From assembly GCA_934373295.1 (NCBI GenBank), contig CAKROK010000082.1:1-6039 (forward strand): a DNA stretch of 6,039 bases, read 5' to 3'. Shown piece by piece: positions 1 to 5,888 of the stretch. Origin of the DNA: an uncultured Christensenellaceae bacterium. GTDB taxonomy: Bacteria; Bacillota; Clostridia; Christensenellales; Christensenellaceae. Numbering within the stretch: the first letter of the stretch is position 1; the number at the start of each line of letters is the position of its first letter. Position numbers and translations under genes: made by a program. The notes beneath the pieces were generated by a model. The model ran no database searches, was not told the origin of the DNA, and worked only from the letters and a program-made list of their open reading frames with translations.

Positions 1-2980
1 ACATTATGCCGTCCCAATCGGTGTAATCCCAGGATACGCCGTGGGGCTGCTCCAAGATGTGGTATACGTCCGCACCTCTTAAAATCGGTCTCTGCTGCTC
101 CTTATAGAGCTTCCAGGAATCCGCGATGACCTGCTTGTTGTTAGCGTAGTTGATGGTATCCTCAGTCAGGCATATCATGGATGCGCCGAGGAAGGTGGAG
201 CGCAGCGCGTATTTTAAGTATTCTTCGGACTCATATGCGTGCAGGCTGTTGCCCTCAGCGTCCGTGACGATGTACTGATCGGTGTAGTAGCTGCCGTACT
301 CTTTCTTTATCGCGCCGTAGTCCTTCTTATCATAGCCCATGTTAATGTCGCCCTTGAGCTGGACGGGGTTTATCATATACGCCGCCGCATAGAGCGCCAT
401 TCTGTGGTTGAGCGGATAAGCGGTGTCCTCGTTGGTGAGGAAGGACATTCTCTCGAGGGTGGAGAAGTTCTTTAACGAGCCGCCGCCCGAGCAGGATTCA
501 TATCTGAATTCGTCGGAATAGTCGATCATCGAGTCTAAGATGTAGAGCAGACCCTCGTGCTTTGCGTAGTCGAACGAGCCTTCAACGTCGAAGTCGCTTC
601 TCCAGTAGTCGAAGCCCTGAACGCTCGTAGCCCACTTTCCGGACTGCGGACGGAATCTCTCCATCATCGCCTTTAACTGGGCCTCTCTGCCCTCTGCCGT
701 GCCGATGTCGACGGCCTTATAGGTATCTGCTAAGTAGAGCGAGAATTTCACGCCCTTTTCATTGAGATACTCCCAATAGTTCATGCCGTTCGGATATTTA
801 TCCGCATTGGGCAGCCATTCGTCCTCCGTCTCCTGCATAACTCTGGGGTTGACGTTGTGAGGGAGCGTCCAGTCATAGTCTCTCTTTAACAGCTCGATGT
901 AGTTTTCAACGCCCGCAAAGGTCTCCTCAAAGAACTTCTTGACGCTGTCAAACGAGCCTGTCATGGTGTCTGTTTCGAGGTGCGGCTCGTTCGCGTTGTC
1001 GTGCAGCGAGCGCGTTATCTTATAATCCCAGAACCAGCTCTTCATCTCATTCGCGCCCGCGTCGATATCGCCGACATATGCGCCGAAGAAGAACTCGGGG
1101 AGCTTCATGGTCTGGCCGGCCTCGCGCTTAACGAGCGCGCTGTCGTCGTCGGAAAGCATGGTAACTACGCCCACGTTGCCCGCGGCGTCCGTTCTCGTTA
1201 AGATCTTGCCGAAGCTCCAGTAATAGCCGTAGTAGAAGCCGTGCTGGCCGTTATCTACATCTATCATCTGGAAGGGGAGTATGCCCGTTGTGACGTTGCA
1301 GCCGTTTTGTACGACGGAGAATATGTTCTTTGAGGGGGTGAGCTTTTCACCGATAACGCCCTCGGAGAACAGCGGGTCAGAGCCGTCGTTTACTCTTGAA
1401 CGGTTGAAGTAGTAAAGGGTCATGTCGTCCGACTGCTTGTTTAACAGCATGTTGGAGGAACGGGAAGCGAAGTAGCTATACGTGCTCGCCTCGCTTGCGC
1501 AGGTGATCTCCGTCCAATACATGACGGGGCCTTTATCCATGGCCTGCCAATATGCGGTGAGGTCATATTTGCCGTCCTTTGAGGTGAAGTTGAGCGCGAT
1601 AGTGTCCTCTGCGGAGAACTCCTTCTTCACGCTGCCCTGACCGTTGTACGTCCACTCGACGTCCGCGTCGGATATCTTGGAGATCAGCTCGACCTCCTGC
1701 GCCTTGTCTATCCAGATGTTGCCGTTATTGTCCTTAACGTCTGAAACATACTGCTTATTATCCTTTACCGTTACGGTAGCGGAGGTTGTGCGCGTGTTGA
1801 AGGTATGGGTGAACTGCGCGTCCGCCGTGTCCGCGGTCGCGGGATAGGGAACGAGCTCATCCCACGAGAGCTTTGTGACGCGGATGTCGTCGAAGAATAC
1901 GGGGTCGCCCGCGAGTCTCGTGTCCGTGCCGTGGTTTAATACCATTCTGGGGGTGAATTTGGATTCATTGCCCGAGTTCCAGTTGATATATACGGTGACC
2001 CACTTGCCGACCTGGTCCGTGCCGGAGTTTGTTCCGGGGATATCTCTGGAATTGTGGTCATAGAGGTTTACGTAAACAACGCCCTTGGAGGTCGCTCTCC
2101 ATATCTTTGCGGAAATGAGGTAGTCCGTATTGGGCTCACAGGTGATGAACGAGCCGGGGTTTATCGCCGTGTCCGTCGCGTCGCAAGCCATTACGTAGTC
2201 GCCGTCCGCAGGAGCGAAGCCCGCGAGAGTATCGGCATACTTTTCGCCGTACTTCTCCATGACCTGCTCGGCGGTGAGCCTCTGCCATACGGAAGAGCCC
2301 GGCCAGCTCGTAGCGGCGGTGTCTATGCCGTTTTCAAAGGAGCCGTTTCTGCAAAGGGACTTATCGGGGACCCAATCGCTCTGGCCGCCTTCGGCGAGCT
2401 TTATAACGACGTCGTCAAAGTATACGCTCTGGCCTTCCGTCATCGCGTTGAACATGAGCCTGAAGCTCGTTTTTGAGTCCGTGGCGAGGAACTTGCCAGT
2501 GAGCGTCTGCCACTCGCCCAGCTTATCCGTCTTTGCGTCTATTCTCAGCGTGTCCTGAACGCCGCCGTATACCTCCGCATAAGCGGCAGTCTTGGAATAG
2601 TCATAGCTCGTACCCGCGGGGAAGAACACCTTTACGGAAAGCTCATAGGTCTTTCCCTCCTCGATATCGAGGTTCTTGTTCCAGTCGCCCTGTGCGGTGT
2701 AGTTGCCCTGATAGTACGCGCCCGCGTTGTTGCCGGTGGCGCCCGTCGCGTTTGAAGCGCCGCTCATCTTGAGGGAGTGAGTCCCCTCGGCGGCCTGCTC
2801 CGTCGATATTTCATCAAAGCCCTGCCAGCCGGAGTTTCTGAACCACCAGCCGGTCTCGCCGTCCTCAAAGCTGCCGTTAACGACAATGTTTTCATCCTCC
2901 GCGCGCACGATGTTTATCGCGCCGAAGCAGAAGGTGAACAGCATTATCGCCGCGAGCAGCAGAGATAACTTTTTTCTCAT
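1..2980 (-). CDS. Secreted GH36-like (clan GH-D) glycoside hydrolase with two CBM4/9-like modules, 3' end outside the window
   Basis: Frame open from ATG at 2978-2980 to the left edge (993 codons, no stop). Residues 1-27 form a type I signal peptide (MRKK, hydrophobic core, likely cut after VRA); no lipobox. Two jelly-roll CBM4/9-like modules follow, about 30-195 and 208-369, each opening with NGSFE(D/N)G (35-41, 212-218) and ending in a FDD strand (188-190, 363-365). A beta-rich region (about 380-670) resembles the GH36 N-terminal domain. The barrel begins near 675: W722 and KYPNG (728-732) before NEKGVKFSLYL match the GH36 pattern DW.P...KFPNG...GMKFGLW; YWRSDFD (792-798) supplies the probable nucleophile D796; ESCSGGG (828-834) matches the family E.CSSGG; TNEDTA (849-854) sits where families have SDxTD; RPILRGADVYHI resembles the later RPLI..GDLYRL stretch. 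Likely role: extracellular release of alpha-galactosyl or related residues from glycans. The exact substrate cannot be read; the acid/base motif is altered. Typical GH36 enzymes are about 700 residues; the added length is the CBMs. A GAGGAG ribosome site lies 8 nt upstream. Confidence 0.85.
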   Translation of the reverse strand, partial: MRKKLSLLLAAIMLFTFCFGAINIVRAEDENIVVNGSFEDGETGWWFRNSGWQGFDEISTEQAAEGTHSLKMSGASNATGATGNNAGAYYQGNYTAQGDWNKNLDIEEGKTYELSVKVFFPAGTSYDYSKTAAYAEVYGGVQDTLRIDAKTDKLGEWQTLTGKFLATDSKTSFRLMFNAMTEGQSVYFDDVVIKLAEGGQSDWVPDKSLCRNGSFENGIDTAATSWPGSSVWQRLTAEQVMEKYGEKYADTLAGFAPADGDYVMACDATDTAINPGSFITCEPNTDYLISAKIWRATSKGVVYVNLYDHNSRDIPGTNSGTDQVGKWVTVYINWNSGNESKFTPRMVLNHGTDTRLAGDPVFFDDIRVTKLSWDELVPYPATADTADAQFTHTFNTRTTSATVTVKDNKQYVSDVKDNNGNIWIDKAQEVELISKISDADVEWTYNGQGSVKKEFSAEDTIALNFTSKDGKYDLTAYWQAMDKGPVMYWTEITCASEASTYSYFASRSSNMLLNKQSDDMTLYYFNRSRVNDGSDPLFSEGVIGEKLTPSKNIFSVVQNGCNVTTGILPFQMIDVDNGQHGFYYGYYWSFGKILTRTDAAGNVGVVTMLSDDDSALVKREAGQTMKLPEFFFGAYVGDIDAGANEMKSWFWDYKITRSLHDNANEPHLETDTMTGSFDSVKKFFEETFAGVENYIELLKRDYDWTLPHNVNPRVMQETEDEWLPNADKYPNGMNYWEYLNEKGVKFSLYLADTYKAVDIGTAEGREAQLKAMMERFRPQSGKWATSVQGFDYWRSDFDVEGSFDYAKHEGLLYILDSMIDYSDEFRYESCSGGGSLKNFSTLERMSFLTNEDTAYPLNHRMALYAAAYMINPVQLKGDINMGYDKKDYGAIKKEYGSYYTDQYIVTDAEGNSLHAYESEEYLKYALRSTFLGASMICLTEDTINYANNKQVIADSWKLYKEQQRPILRGADVYHILEQPHGVSWDYTDWDGIM

Positions 2981-2988
2981 CTGTCTTT

Positions 2989-2994
2989 CTCCTC
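2989..2994 (-). promoter_or_regulatory. Ribosome binding site of the glycoside hydrolase
   Basis: On the minus strand GAGGAG lies 8 nt before ATG 2980-2978. This strong Shine-Dalgarno match fixes the start, which is also the one giving a normal signal peptide. Confidence 0.8.
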
Positions 2995-3019
2995 TTTAAT
3001 ATTAATGTTAAAAGCACCT

Positions 3020-3034
3020 GGCTTTATTAAAGCC
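3020..3034. promoter_or_regulatory. Candidate operator: perfect 15-bp palindrome at the transcription start
   Basis: GGCTTTATTAAAGCC has two perfect 7-bp arms around one central base. It directly abuts the -10 box of the glycosidase promoter (3035-3040), so it would cover the predicted +1. A repressor bound here would block initiation, the usual arrangement for inducible sugar genes. The regulator is not identifiable; the core lacks the central CG typical of LacI-family sites. In RNA it could also form a 5' stem, but a 1-nt loop makes DNA-level symmetry the more natural reading. Confidence 0.55.
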
Positions 3035-3063
3035 ATTATAACACAGGATTAAAAACATGTATA
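3035..3063 (-). promoter_or_regulatory. Sigma-A-type promoter of the glycoside hydrolase
   Basis: On the minus strand the -10 is a consensus TATAAT (3040-3035), and TATACA (3063-3058; four of six matches to TTGACA) stands 17 bp upstream. The predicted start near 3028 gives a leader of about 48 nt, containing the operator-like palindrome and a second small palindrome TTAATATTAA (2996-3005) just before the ribosome site. Confidence 0.65.
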
Positions 3064-3104
3064 GTATGACAATATATTTTTAAGGCATTTAAGAGGATAA
3101 GGAC

Positions 3105-3138
3105 AATAAAAGAGCCGATTTATAAGACTGATCGGCCC
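3105..3138 (-). terminator. Rho-independent terminator after the Myb/SANT-like regulator gene
   Basis: Read on the minus strand, GGGCCGAT (3138-3131) pairs with ATCGGCTC (3119-3112) in an 8-bp stem with one G-U pair and an 11-nt loop, followed at once by TTTTATT (3111-3105). It lies 70 nt beyond the regulator's stop and upstream of the glycosidase promoter, so the two minus-strand genes are separate transcription units. Confidence 0.75.
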
Positions 3139-3207
3139 TATTGGTTAAATTATTAACGAAATACCGTTGATTTGTGCTTTTAGAATACTGCCGCGGAATT
3201 TAGGCTA

Positions 3208-3969
3208 TTATTGTTCATAAATTGCCGAGGACAGCGCGTCTATATACTCCGCGAGGCCGGTTATGCGCTCGATGCCGCTCATCTCCACAAAGCCGCGGTT
3301 TAACGCCTTTAGGTGATCGAGCTTTCTTCTCAATTGAGAGTTCTCCTCCATCGTCCGTCCCAGCTCGCCCGAAAGGCGCTCATCGCCCCCGCGCGCCGCA
3401 GCCGAGGCGAGGGAATTTAGCGAACATAAAAGCTCCTGACAATCCGCGCCTGATCTGGTGAGATTATCTATCAGCTCGGACAACAGCAGCGAGATGTCGC
3501 GCTGCGGTTTTTTCGCCACCGCGAACGGATCGGCGCATTCACAGCCCTGCTCGGTCAGCTCGTGCATAGTATGGCGAATCAGATCCGGGTCGCTCTTTAA
3601 AAGACTGCGGTATTTGTTCTGATAGCGCAGCATCGCCTTTTTATCGCCGCCCGCCAGCTCTAAGGCTATCCCGCGCACGCTCTTTCCCATGGCCTGGCCG
3701 GTGAGCATCCTCTTTAAGAGTGCGTCCACCTCGTCCTGACCGAACGGGACGAACGCCGTACTTGTATGCTCGCCGTTCTCTCTCAGCTTGAGATAGTAGT
3801 AATTTCTTATGCTGTTTGGCTTTCTGCCCGTCATTTCGCTCATTTTATCAAATACGCTTTTAACGCTCCTGCCCTCGCTGCCCGCGATGCGCGCCTCTTC
3901 AAAAAGCGTTTTAGTCTCCTCTTCGGTCCAGCCTCCCTTTGCGCGCACTGCGCGGCTCAACTCAACCAT
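3208..3969 (-). CDS. Myb/SANT-like DNA-binding protein, RsfA-like architecture
   Basis: A 253-residue predicted cytoplasmic DNA-binding protein. Residues 12-62 form a Myb/SANT-like helix bundle: GGWTEEET with W14, then a middle helix (SVKSVFDKMSEMTGRK) and a recognition-type helix (NSIRNYYYLKLRE). Residues 75-126 look like a second helical DNA-binding repeat (GQDEVDALLKRML, then KAMLRYQNKYRSLL). The C-terminal part (about 196-230) is charged, heptad-like helix (LGRTMEENSQLRRKLDHL), probably a dimerising coiled coil. This layout and length recall RsfA, the Bacillus prespore regulator, but orthology is not shown. An in-frame ATG at 4002 would add 11 residues, yet has no ribosome site; ATG 3969 is preceded by AAAGGATGG and is preferred. 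The gene ends at its own terminator and is divergent from the 4211 gene. Targets are unknown; the 17-bp dyad at 3997-4013 just upstream could be autoregulatory (inference). Confidence 0.75.
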   Translation of the reverse strand: MVELSRAVRAKGGWTEEETKTLFEEARIAGSEGRSVKSVFDKMSEMTGRKPNSIRNYYYLKLRENGEHTSTAFVPFGQDEVDALLKRMLTGQAMGKSVRGIALELAGGDKKAMLRYQNKYRSLLKSDPDLIRHTMHELTEQGCECADPFAVAKKPQRDISLLLSELIDNLTRSGADCQELLCSLNSLASAAARGGDERLSGELGRTMEENSQLRRKLDHLKALNRGFVEMSGIERITGLAEYIDALSSAIYEQ

Positions 3970-3996
3970 TATAAAAACCATCCTTTCACTATGTTT

Positions 3997-4013
3997 TGTC
4001 ATTATTATTGACA
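3997..4013. promoter_or_regulatory. Interrupted palindrome upstream of the Myb/SANT-like gene
   Basis: TGTCA, 7 bp, TGACA: a perfect 5-bp dyad. It lies 28 bp before the preferred start of the regulator and overlaps the rejected upstream ATG. The spacing of half sites fits a dimeric regulator, possibly the adjacent gene product. Five-bp arms also occur by chance in AT-rich DNA. Confidence 0.3.
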
Positions 4014-4138
4014 GGCTTTTCCGTTTATATTCTCATATATTCCCAAACCGTAAAATAAAAATATACAGCAGACCAAAAGAACATGTTTTTTGACTGCGCA
4101 ATTCAGTTGTAGAAAGATTTAGACAAATAGATGTGCTT

Positions 4139-4166
4139 TTGACTATCGGTCACATAGTAATTTTAT
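4139..4166 (+). promoter_or_regulatory. Candidate promoter of the 4211 gene
   Basis: TTGACT (4139-4144; five of six consensus bases), a 16-bp spacer, then TTTTAT (4161-4166; four of six). The start would lie near 4173, giving a leader of about 38 nt. A second TTGACT at 4090-4095 has no good -10 partner. Confidence 0.4.
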
Positions 4167-4210
4167 GCTGTACGGCGGTTTATAGAACATTTTGCGAAAG
4201 GATGAAGTAA

Positions 4211-5134
4211 ATGAATCGTATATGCGTTATGAGGTTTTTGAGCGATATTCCCTGTGCCGTGAGCTGTGACGGCCTTTTTATAGGATGCGCGGAGGATAAG
4301 GGGCTTACCGCGGCGATACCCTGCGCACAGCATTTTTTCACCTTCTCGCCACTCCCCAAAGAGGGGTATGCGCTGCCGCTCAATATGTATATAGACGTAT
4401 GTTCGCCAAAGAGCTGTCCGGAGGGGGTAAAATTGACCCGATTACCGGAAAACGAGCTTATATGTACGCTCAAATTCCCGACGCTAAAGCGCAAGATGCC
4501 CTGTGTGCTTTCGCGAACGGACGAGGGGATATATTCCGTCGTGCTCTATTACGACGCGGGGGTGAACGTCTGTTTCATGAAGGAGGATATCGTGGAGGGG
4601 GCGGCGCGGCTATCGGACGATTGCAAGAGCTTTTCGACATATGCGCAAGGAGGATATCTGATAGCGTGTGCGGACAAAACGACGGCATATGCGCCAAAAA
4701 GCGATCTTAAAGACATACGAATGGTGGAAAACAGTGTTTTTTCGGATGGAGTGATACGTGAAGGTACGGCGCACCCGAGCGGGCTTACGATAGAACACAG
4801 CCTGACGGGGGAGGTATCCTTGAATTTTGAAAAGAGGGATGAATACCCCGCATTCACGCTCGCGCTGTGCGCCAAGCTGGGCTTGCGGGAGATGTGCATG
4901 AATCTGCTTGCACCGTCGCTTGCGGGGGCGCTCGGATTTGAGGACATACGCGAGTTTTTCGGGGACTTTCATCACATAGACTATGATTTTTCCTCGCGCG
5001 GGCGTTTGGCTCTGTGCTATGAGCTAATCGAGCGCATTTTCGAGCTTAGGCTGTTTGACGTCGAGCTTTCCGGCGGGCGAGTTGCGAATATTGCGCCGGT
5101 GGAGAGTGCGCCTGACGGCGCAAGTAATATGTAA
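4211..5134 (+). CDS. Uncharacterised cysteine-rich protein, 307 residues
   Basis: I do not recognise this family. The start is supported by AAAGGATG ending 8 nt before ATG 4211, nearly the same ribosome site as the divergent neighbour. There is no signal peptide or transmembrane segment, so the protein is probably cytoplasmic. It has 15 cysteines spread along its length (5, 15, 19, 26, 38, 64, 69, 85, 98, 121, 138, 153, 220, 229, 269), not in a regular CxxC zinc or iron-sulfur pattern. Residues 11-63 are beta-rich, with AVSCDGLFIG followed by a GYALPL strand, which faintly resembles a PEGA-type repeat (weak inference). Residues 95-205 also look beta-rich (GIYSVVLYYDAGVNVCF, GLTIEHSLTGEVSLNF). 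The C-terminal third (215-282) is more helical (LGLREMCMNLLAPSLAG, LALCYELIERIFELRLFD). The tail ESAPDGASNM coincides with a DNA hairpin. No intrinsic terminator follows. Function unknown. Confidence 0.75.
   Translation: MNRICVMRFLSDIPCAVSCDGLFIGCAEDKGLTAAIPCAQHFFTFSPLPKEGYALPLNMYIDVCSPKSCPEGVKLTRLPENELICTLKFPTLKRKMPCVLSRTDEGIYSVVLYYDAGVNVCFMKEDIVEGAARLSDDCKSFSTYAQGGYLIACADKTTAYAPKSDLKDIRMVENSVFSDGVIREGTAHPSGLTIEHSLTGEVSLNFEKRDEYPAFTLALCAKLGLREMCMNLLAPSLAGALGFEDIREFFGDFHHIDYDFSSRGRLALCYELIERIFELRLFDVELSGGRVANIAPVESAPDGASNM
5107..5122 (+). repeat. Short hairpin overlapping the end of the 4211 gene
   Basis: TGCGCC (5107-5112), loop TGAC, GGCGCA (5117-5122): a perfect 6-bp stem inside the last codons, encoding the low-complexity end APDGA. 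No T-run follows, so it is not a standard terminator. It may be the first of the many small palindromes that continue downstream. Confidence 0.4.
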
Positions 5135-5151
5135 GATGTAATAGTGAAAAA

Positions 5152-5236
5152 CGGGGAGAAAAGTTGGTGCGGTTGAGTTTAGCGGGATGGAATCGTCAAG
5201 TGGGAATAGGTTGCTTTGCGAAGCAAAGCTCCATTA
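5152..5236 (+). repeat. Direct repeat, copy 1 (~85 bp)
   Basis: This segment, from CGGGGAGAAAAG to GCTCCATTA, recurs at 5665-5751 with about 87% identity by eye (roughly eight substitutions and three gap positions). It begins 17 bp after the stop of the 4211 gene. Its core is a perfect hairpin, GCTTTGC-GAA-GCAAAGC (5213-5229). No ORF, ribosome site or terminator explains it; it behaves like a short intergenic element. Confidence 0.75.
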
Positions 5237-5313
5237 AAGACTTTTGTTCAAGTCAATAGTTAGTTTTTAAAGGCATTATTCAGATTTAAAAGTCTACTCT
5301 GTTATTTTTCACT

Positions 5314-5329
5314 GAAAACCGTGGTTTTC
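5314..5329. repeat. Small perfect hairpin in the degraded frame
   Basis: GAAAACC, GT, GGTTTTC gives a 7-bp perfect inverted repeat with a 2-nt centre. No T-run follows on either strand, so it is not a normal terminator. A second inverted repeat, AGGAGG...CCTCCT with a 7-nt loop, lies at about 5344-5362. Confidence 0.4.
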
Positions 5330-5445
5330 TTAACTTTCCCATAAGGAGGCCTGCGACCTCCTCATCCTTCTCCGCTAATTCGTTCAGGTTGAAATGCCTG
5401 CATAAGTGCTTAGCATAGTTTATGACTATACCTTGTTTCTCGACG

Positions 5446-5490
5446 GTGACGGTCTTAAAATCGCAAGCGATTTTACAGACCGCATACGCT
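5446..5490. repeat. Palindromic element copy A (~45 bp)
   Basis: The outer arms GGTCT (5451-5455) and AGACC (5477-5481) and the inner arms AAAATCGC and GCGATTTT (8 bp, AA loop) fold into one long stem with a small bulge. Copy B at 5590-5638 shares GTGACGGTCTTAAAAT on the left and TTTTACAGACCG on the right, but has a different centre. Conserved ends with a variable, self-complementary middle are typical of mobile palindromic elements. Confidence 0.65.
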
Positions 5491-5589
5491 ACTTAAGAGT
5501 AAATAGTTTTGTTTGTGATTTCCGTTCGATTGTAGATAAGTTGGCATAACTGTGTTAAGCAAAGAATCAACTCTTCTTTTGTGCCACTT

Positions 5590-5638
5590 GTGACGGTCTT
5601 AAAATTATGCTCCGCGATATTTTTACAGACCGTATGCT
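5590..5638. repeat. Palindromic element copy B (~48 bp)
   Basis: Same outer arms as copy A: GGTCT (5595-5599) and AGACC (5627-5631), inner arms AAAAT and ATTTT, around a less symmetric centre (TATGCTCCGCGAT). Between the shared minus-strand GTCTGT and ACCGTC ends it is exactly 6 nt longer than copy A, so both copies keep the same minus-strand reading frame. Confidence 0.65.
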
Positions 5639-5664
5639 TTAGTTTGTGGGAATAGTTTGTATAT

Positions 5665-5751
5665 GGGGAAAGAAAAGTTAGTGCGCTTGAGTTTAGTGGG
5701 ATGGAAGCGTCAAGTGGGAAAAAGGTTGCTTTGCTTCGCAAAGCTCCATTA
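5665..5751 (+). repeat. Direct repeat, copy 2 (~87 bp)
   Basis: Second copy of the 5152-5236 repeat in the same overall orientation, starting 513 bp downstream of it. The hairpin arms are identical, but the 3-nt loop is TTC instead of GAA (GCTTTGC-TTC-GCAAAGC, 5728-5744), which is the exact reverse complement of the copy 1 hairpin. It is followed within 8 bp by the cloverleaf palindrome. Confidence 0.75.
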
Positions 5752-5758
5752 TATGTAC

Positions 5759-5888
5759 GCGCGGCGCAGCTTTCAGCCGCCGAAGGCGGCTGAAAGTGCC
5801 CGCCCCGGCTCCGCCCCCGCCTTCGGCGGGGAGCGGGGCCGGGGCGGGCTTAGTTTTTGCGGCAAAGCCGCAAAAACCTGCGCCGCGC
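5759..5888. repeat. Nested GC-rich palindrome able to fold into a four-way cloverleaf
   Basis: An outer perfect 11-bp stem (GCGCGGCGCAG 5759-5769 with CTGCGCCGCGC 5878-5888) encloses three hairpins with 3-nt loops. H1: CTTTCAGCCGCC 5770-5781, loop GAA, perfect 12-bp stem to 5796. H2: 5798-5821 with 5825-5849, loop TTC, a 12-bp perfect outer part starting GCCCGCCCC, then a G-U pair, one bulge and a 7-bp tip. H3: GTTTTTGCGGC 5853-5863, loop AAA, perfect 11-bp stem to 5877. Only four bases (5797, 5850-5852) are unpaired at the junction. It is not a tRNA (no T-loop, no anticodon-like loop) and not a terminator. It may be a mobile palindromic element, a structured RNA, or stacked insertions. Confidence 0.7.

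Larger units (their letters stand above)
3970..4210. other. AT-rich divergent intergenic region
   Basis: This 241-bp gap separates the starts of the divergent regulator (3969) and the 4211 gene, so it must hold both promoters. It is clearly AT-richer than the flanking genes. It contains the dyad at 3997-4013, a plausible plus-strand promoter at 4139-4166, and an 8-bp direct repeat TTTTGACT at 4088-4095 and 4137-4144, 49 bp apart. For the minus-strand gene only weak candidates are seen, for example TTTACG followed 19 bp later by TATAAA in the AT-rich stretch around 4025-4055. No RNA gene or small ORF with a ribosome site was recognised. Confidence 0.6.
5286..5664 (-). pseudogene. Degraded reading frame between the direct repeats, product unknown
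   Basis: On the minus strand one frame runs from the edge of repeat copy 2 to TAA at 5288-5286 with a single in-frame stop (TAA, 5495-5493). The upstream half encodes helix-like sequence (GTKEELILCLTQLCQLIYN); the downstream half, about 68 residues, reads convincingly as protein (INYAKHLCRHFNLNELAEKD, then EEVAGLLMGKLRKPRFSVKN). Each half is preceded in frame by a palindromic-element copy encoding (A/T)VCK...FKTVT. I see no family. There is no good ribosome site or start: the only upstream initiator is a TTG inside repeat copy 2. Reading: remnant of a small gene broken by element insertion. Chance openness of AT-rich DNA is the alternative. Confidence 0.3.

Noticed and set aside
239..2968. 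Several plus-strand open frames of 60-140 codons across 239-2968
   Set aside because: They lie opposite the long minus-strand glycosidase frame, lack ribosome sites, and read as arginine/valine-rich antisense sequence.
4000..4002. Upstream ATG as the start of the Myb/SANT-like gene
   Set aside because: No ribosome site precedes it and it overlaps the TGTCA-TGACA dyad; ATG 3969 has AAAGGATGG upstream and leads directly into the first domain.
4180..4975. Minus-strand and alternative plus-strand frames within 4180-4975
   Set aside because: They overlap the 4211 gene, which has a ribosome site, full length and balanced composition; the others have none of these.
5446..5638. CRISPR array
   Set aside because: Only two copies, with unequal and internally different units and an AT-rich coding-like spacer; no array regularity.
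5853..5877. Intrinsic terminator at hairpin H3
   Set aside because: The T-run is on the 5' side of the stem and the A-run on the 3' side on both strands, the reverse of a terminator.
5759..5888. tRNA gene, suggested by the cloverleaf fold
   Set aside because: The loops are 3 nt, the stems 11-24 bp, and there is no T-loop, D-loop or CCA end; it does not fit a tRNA.
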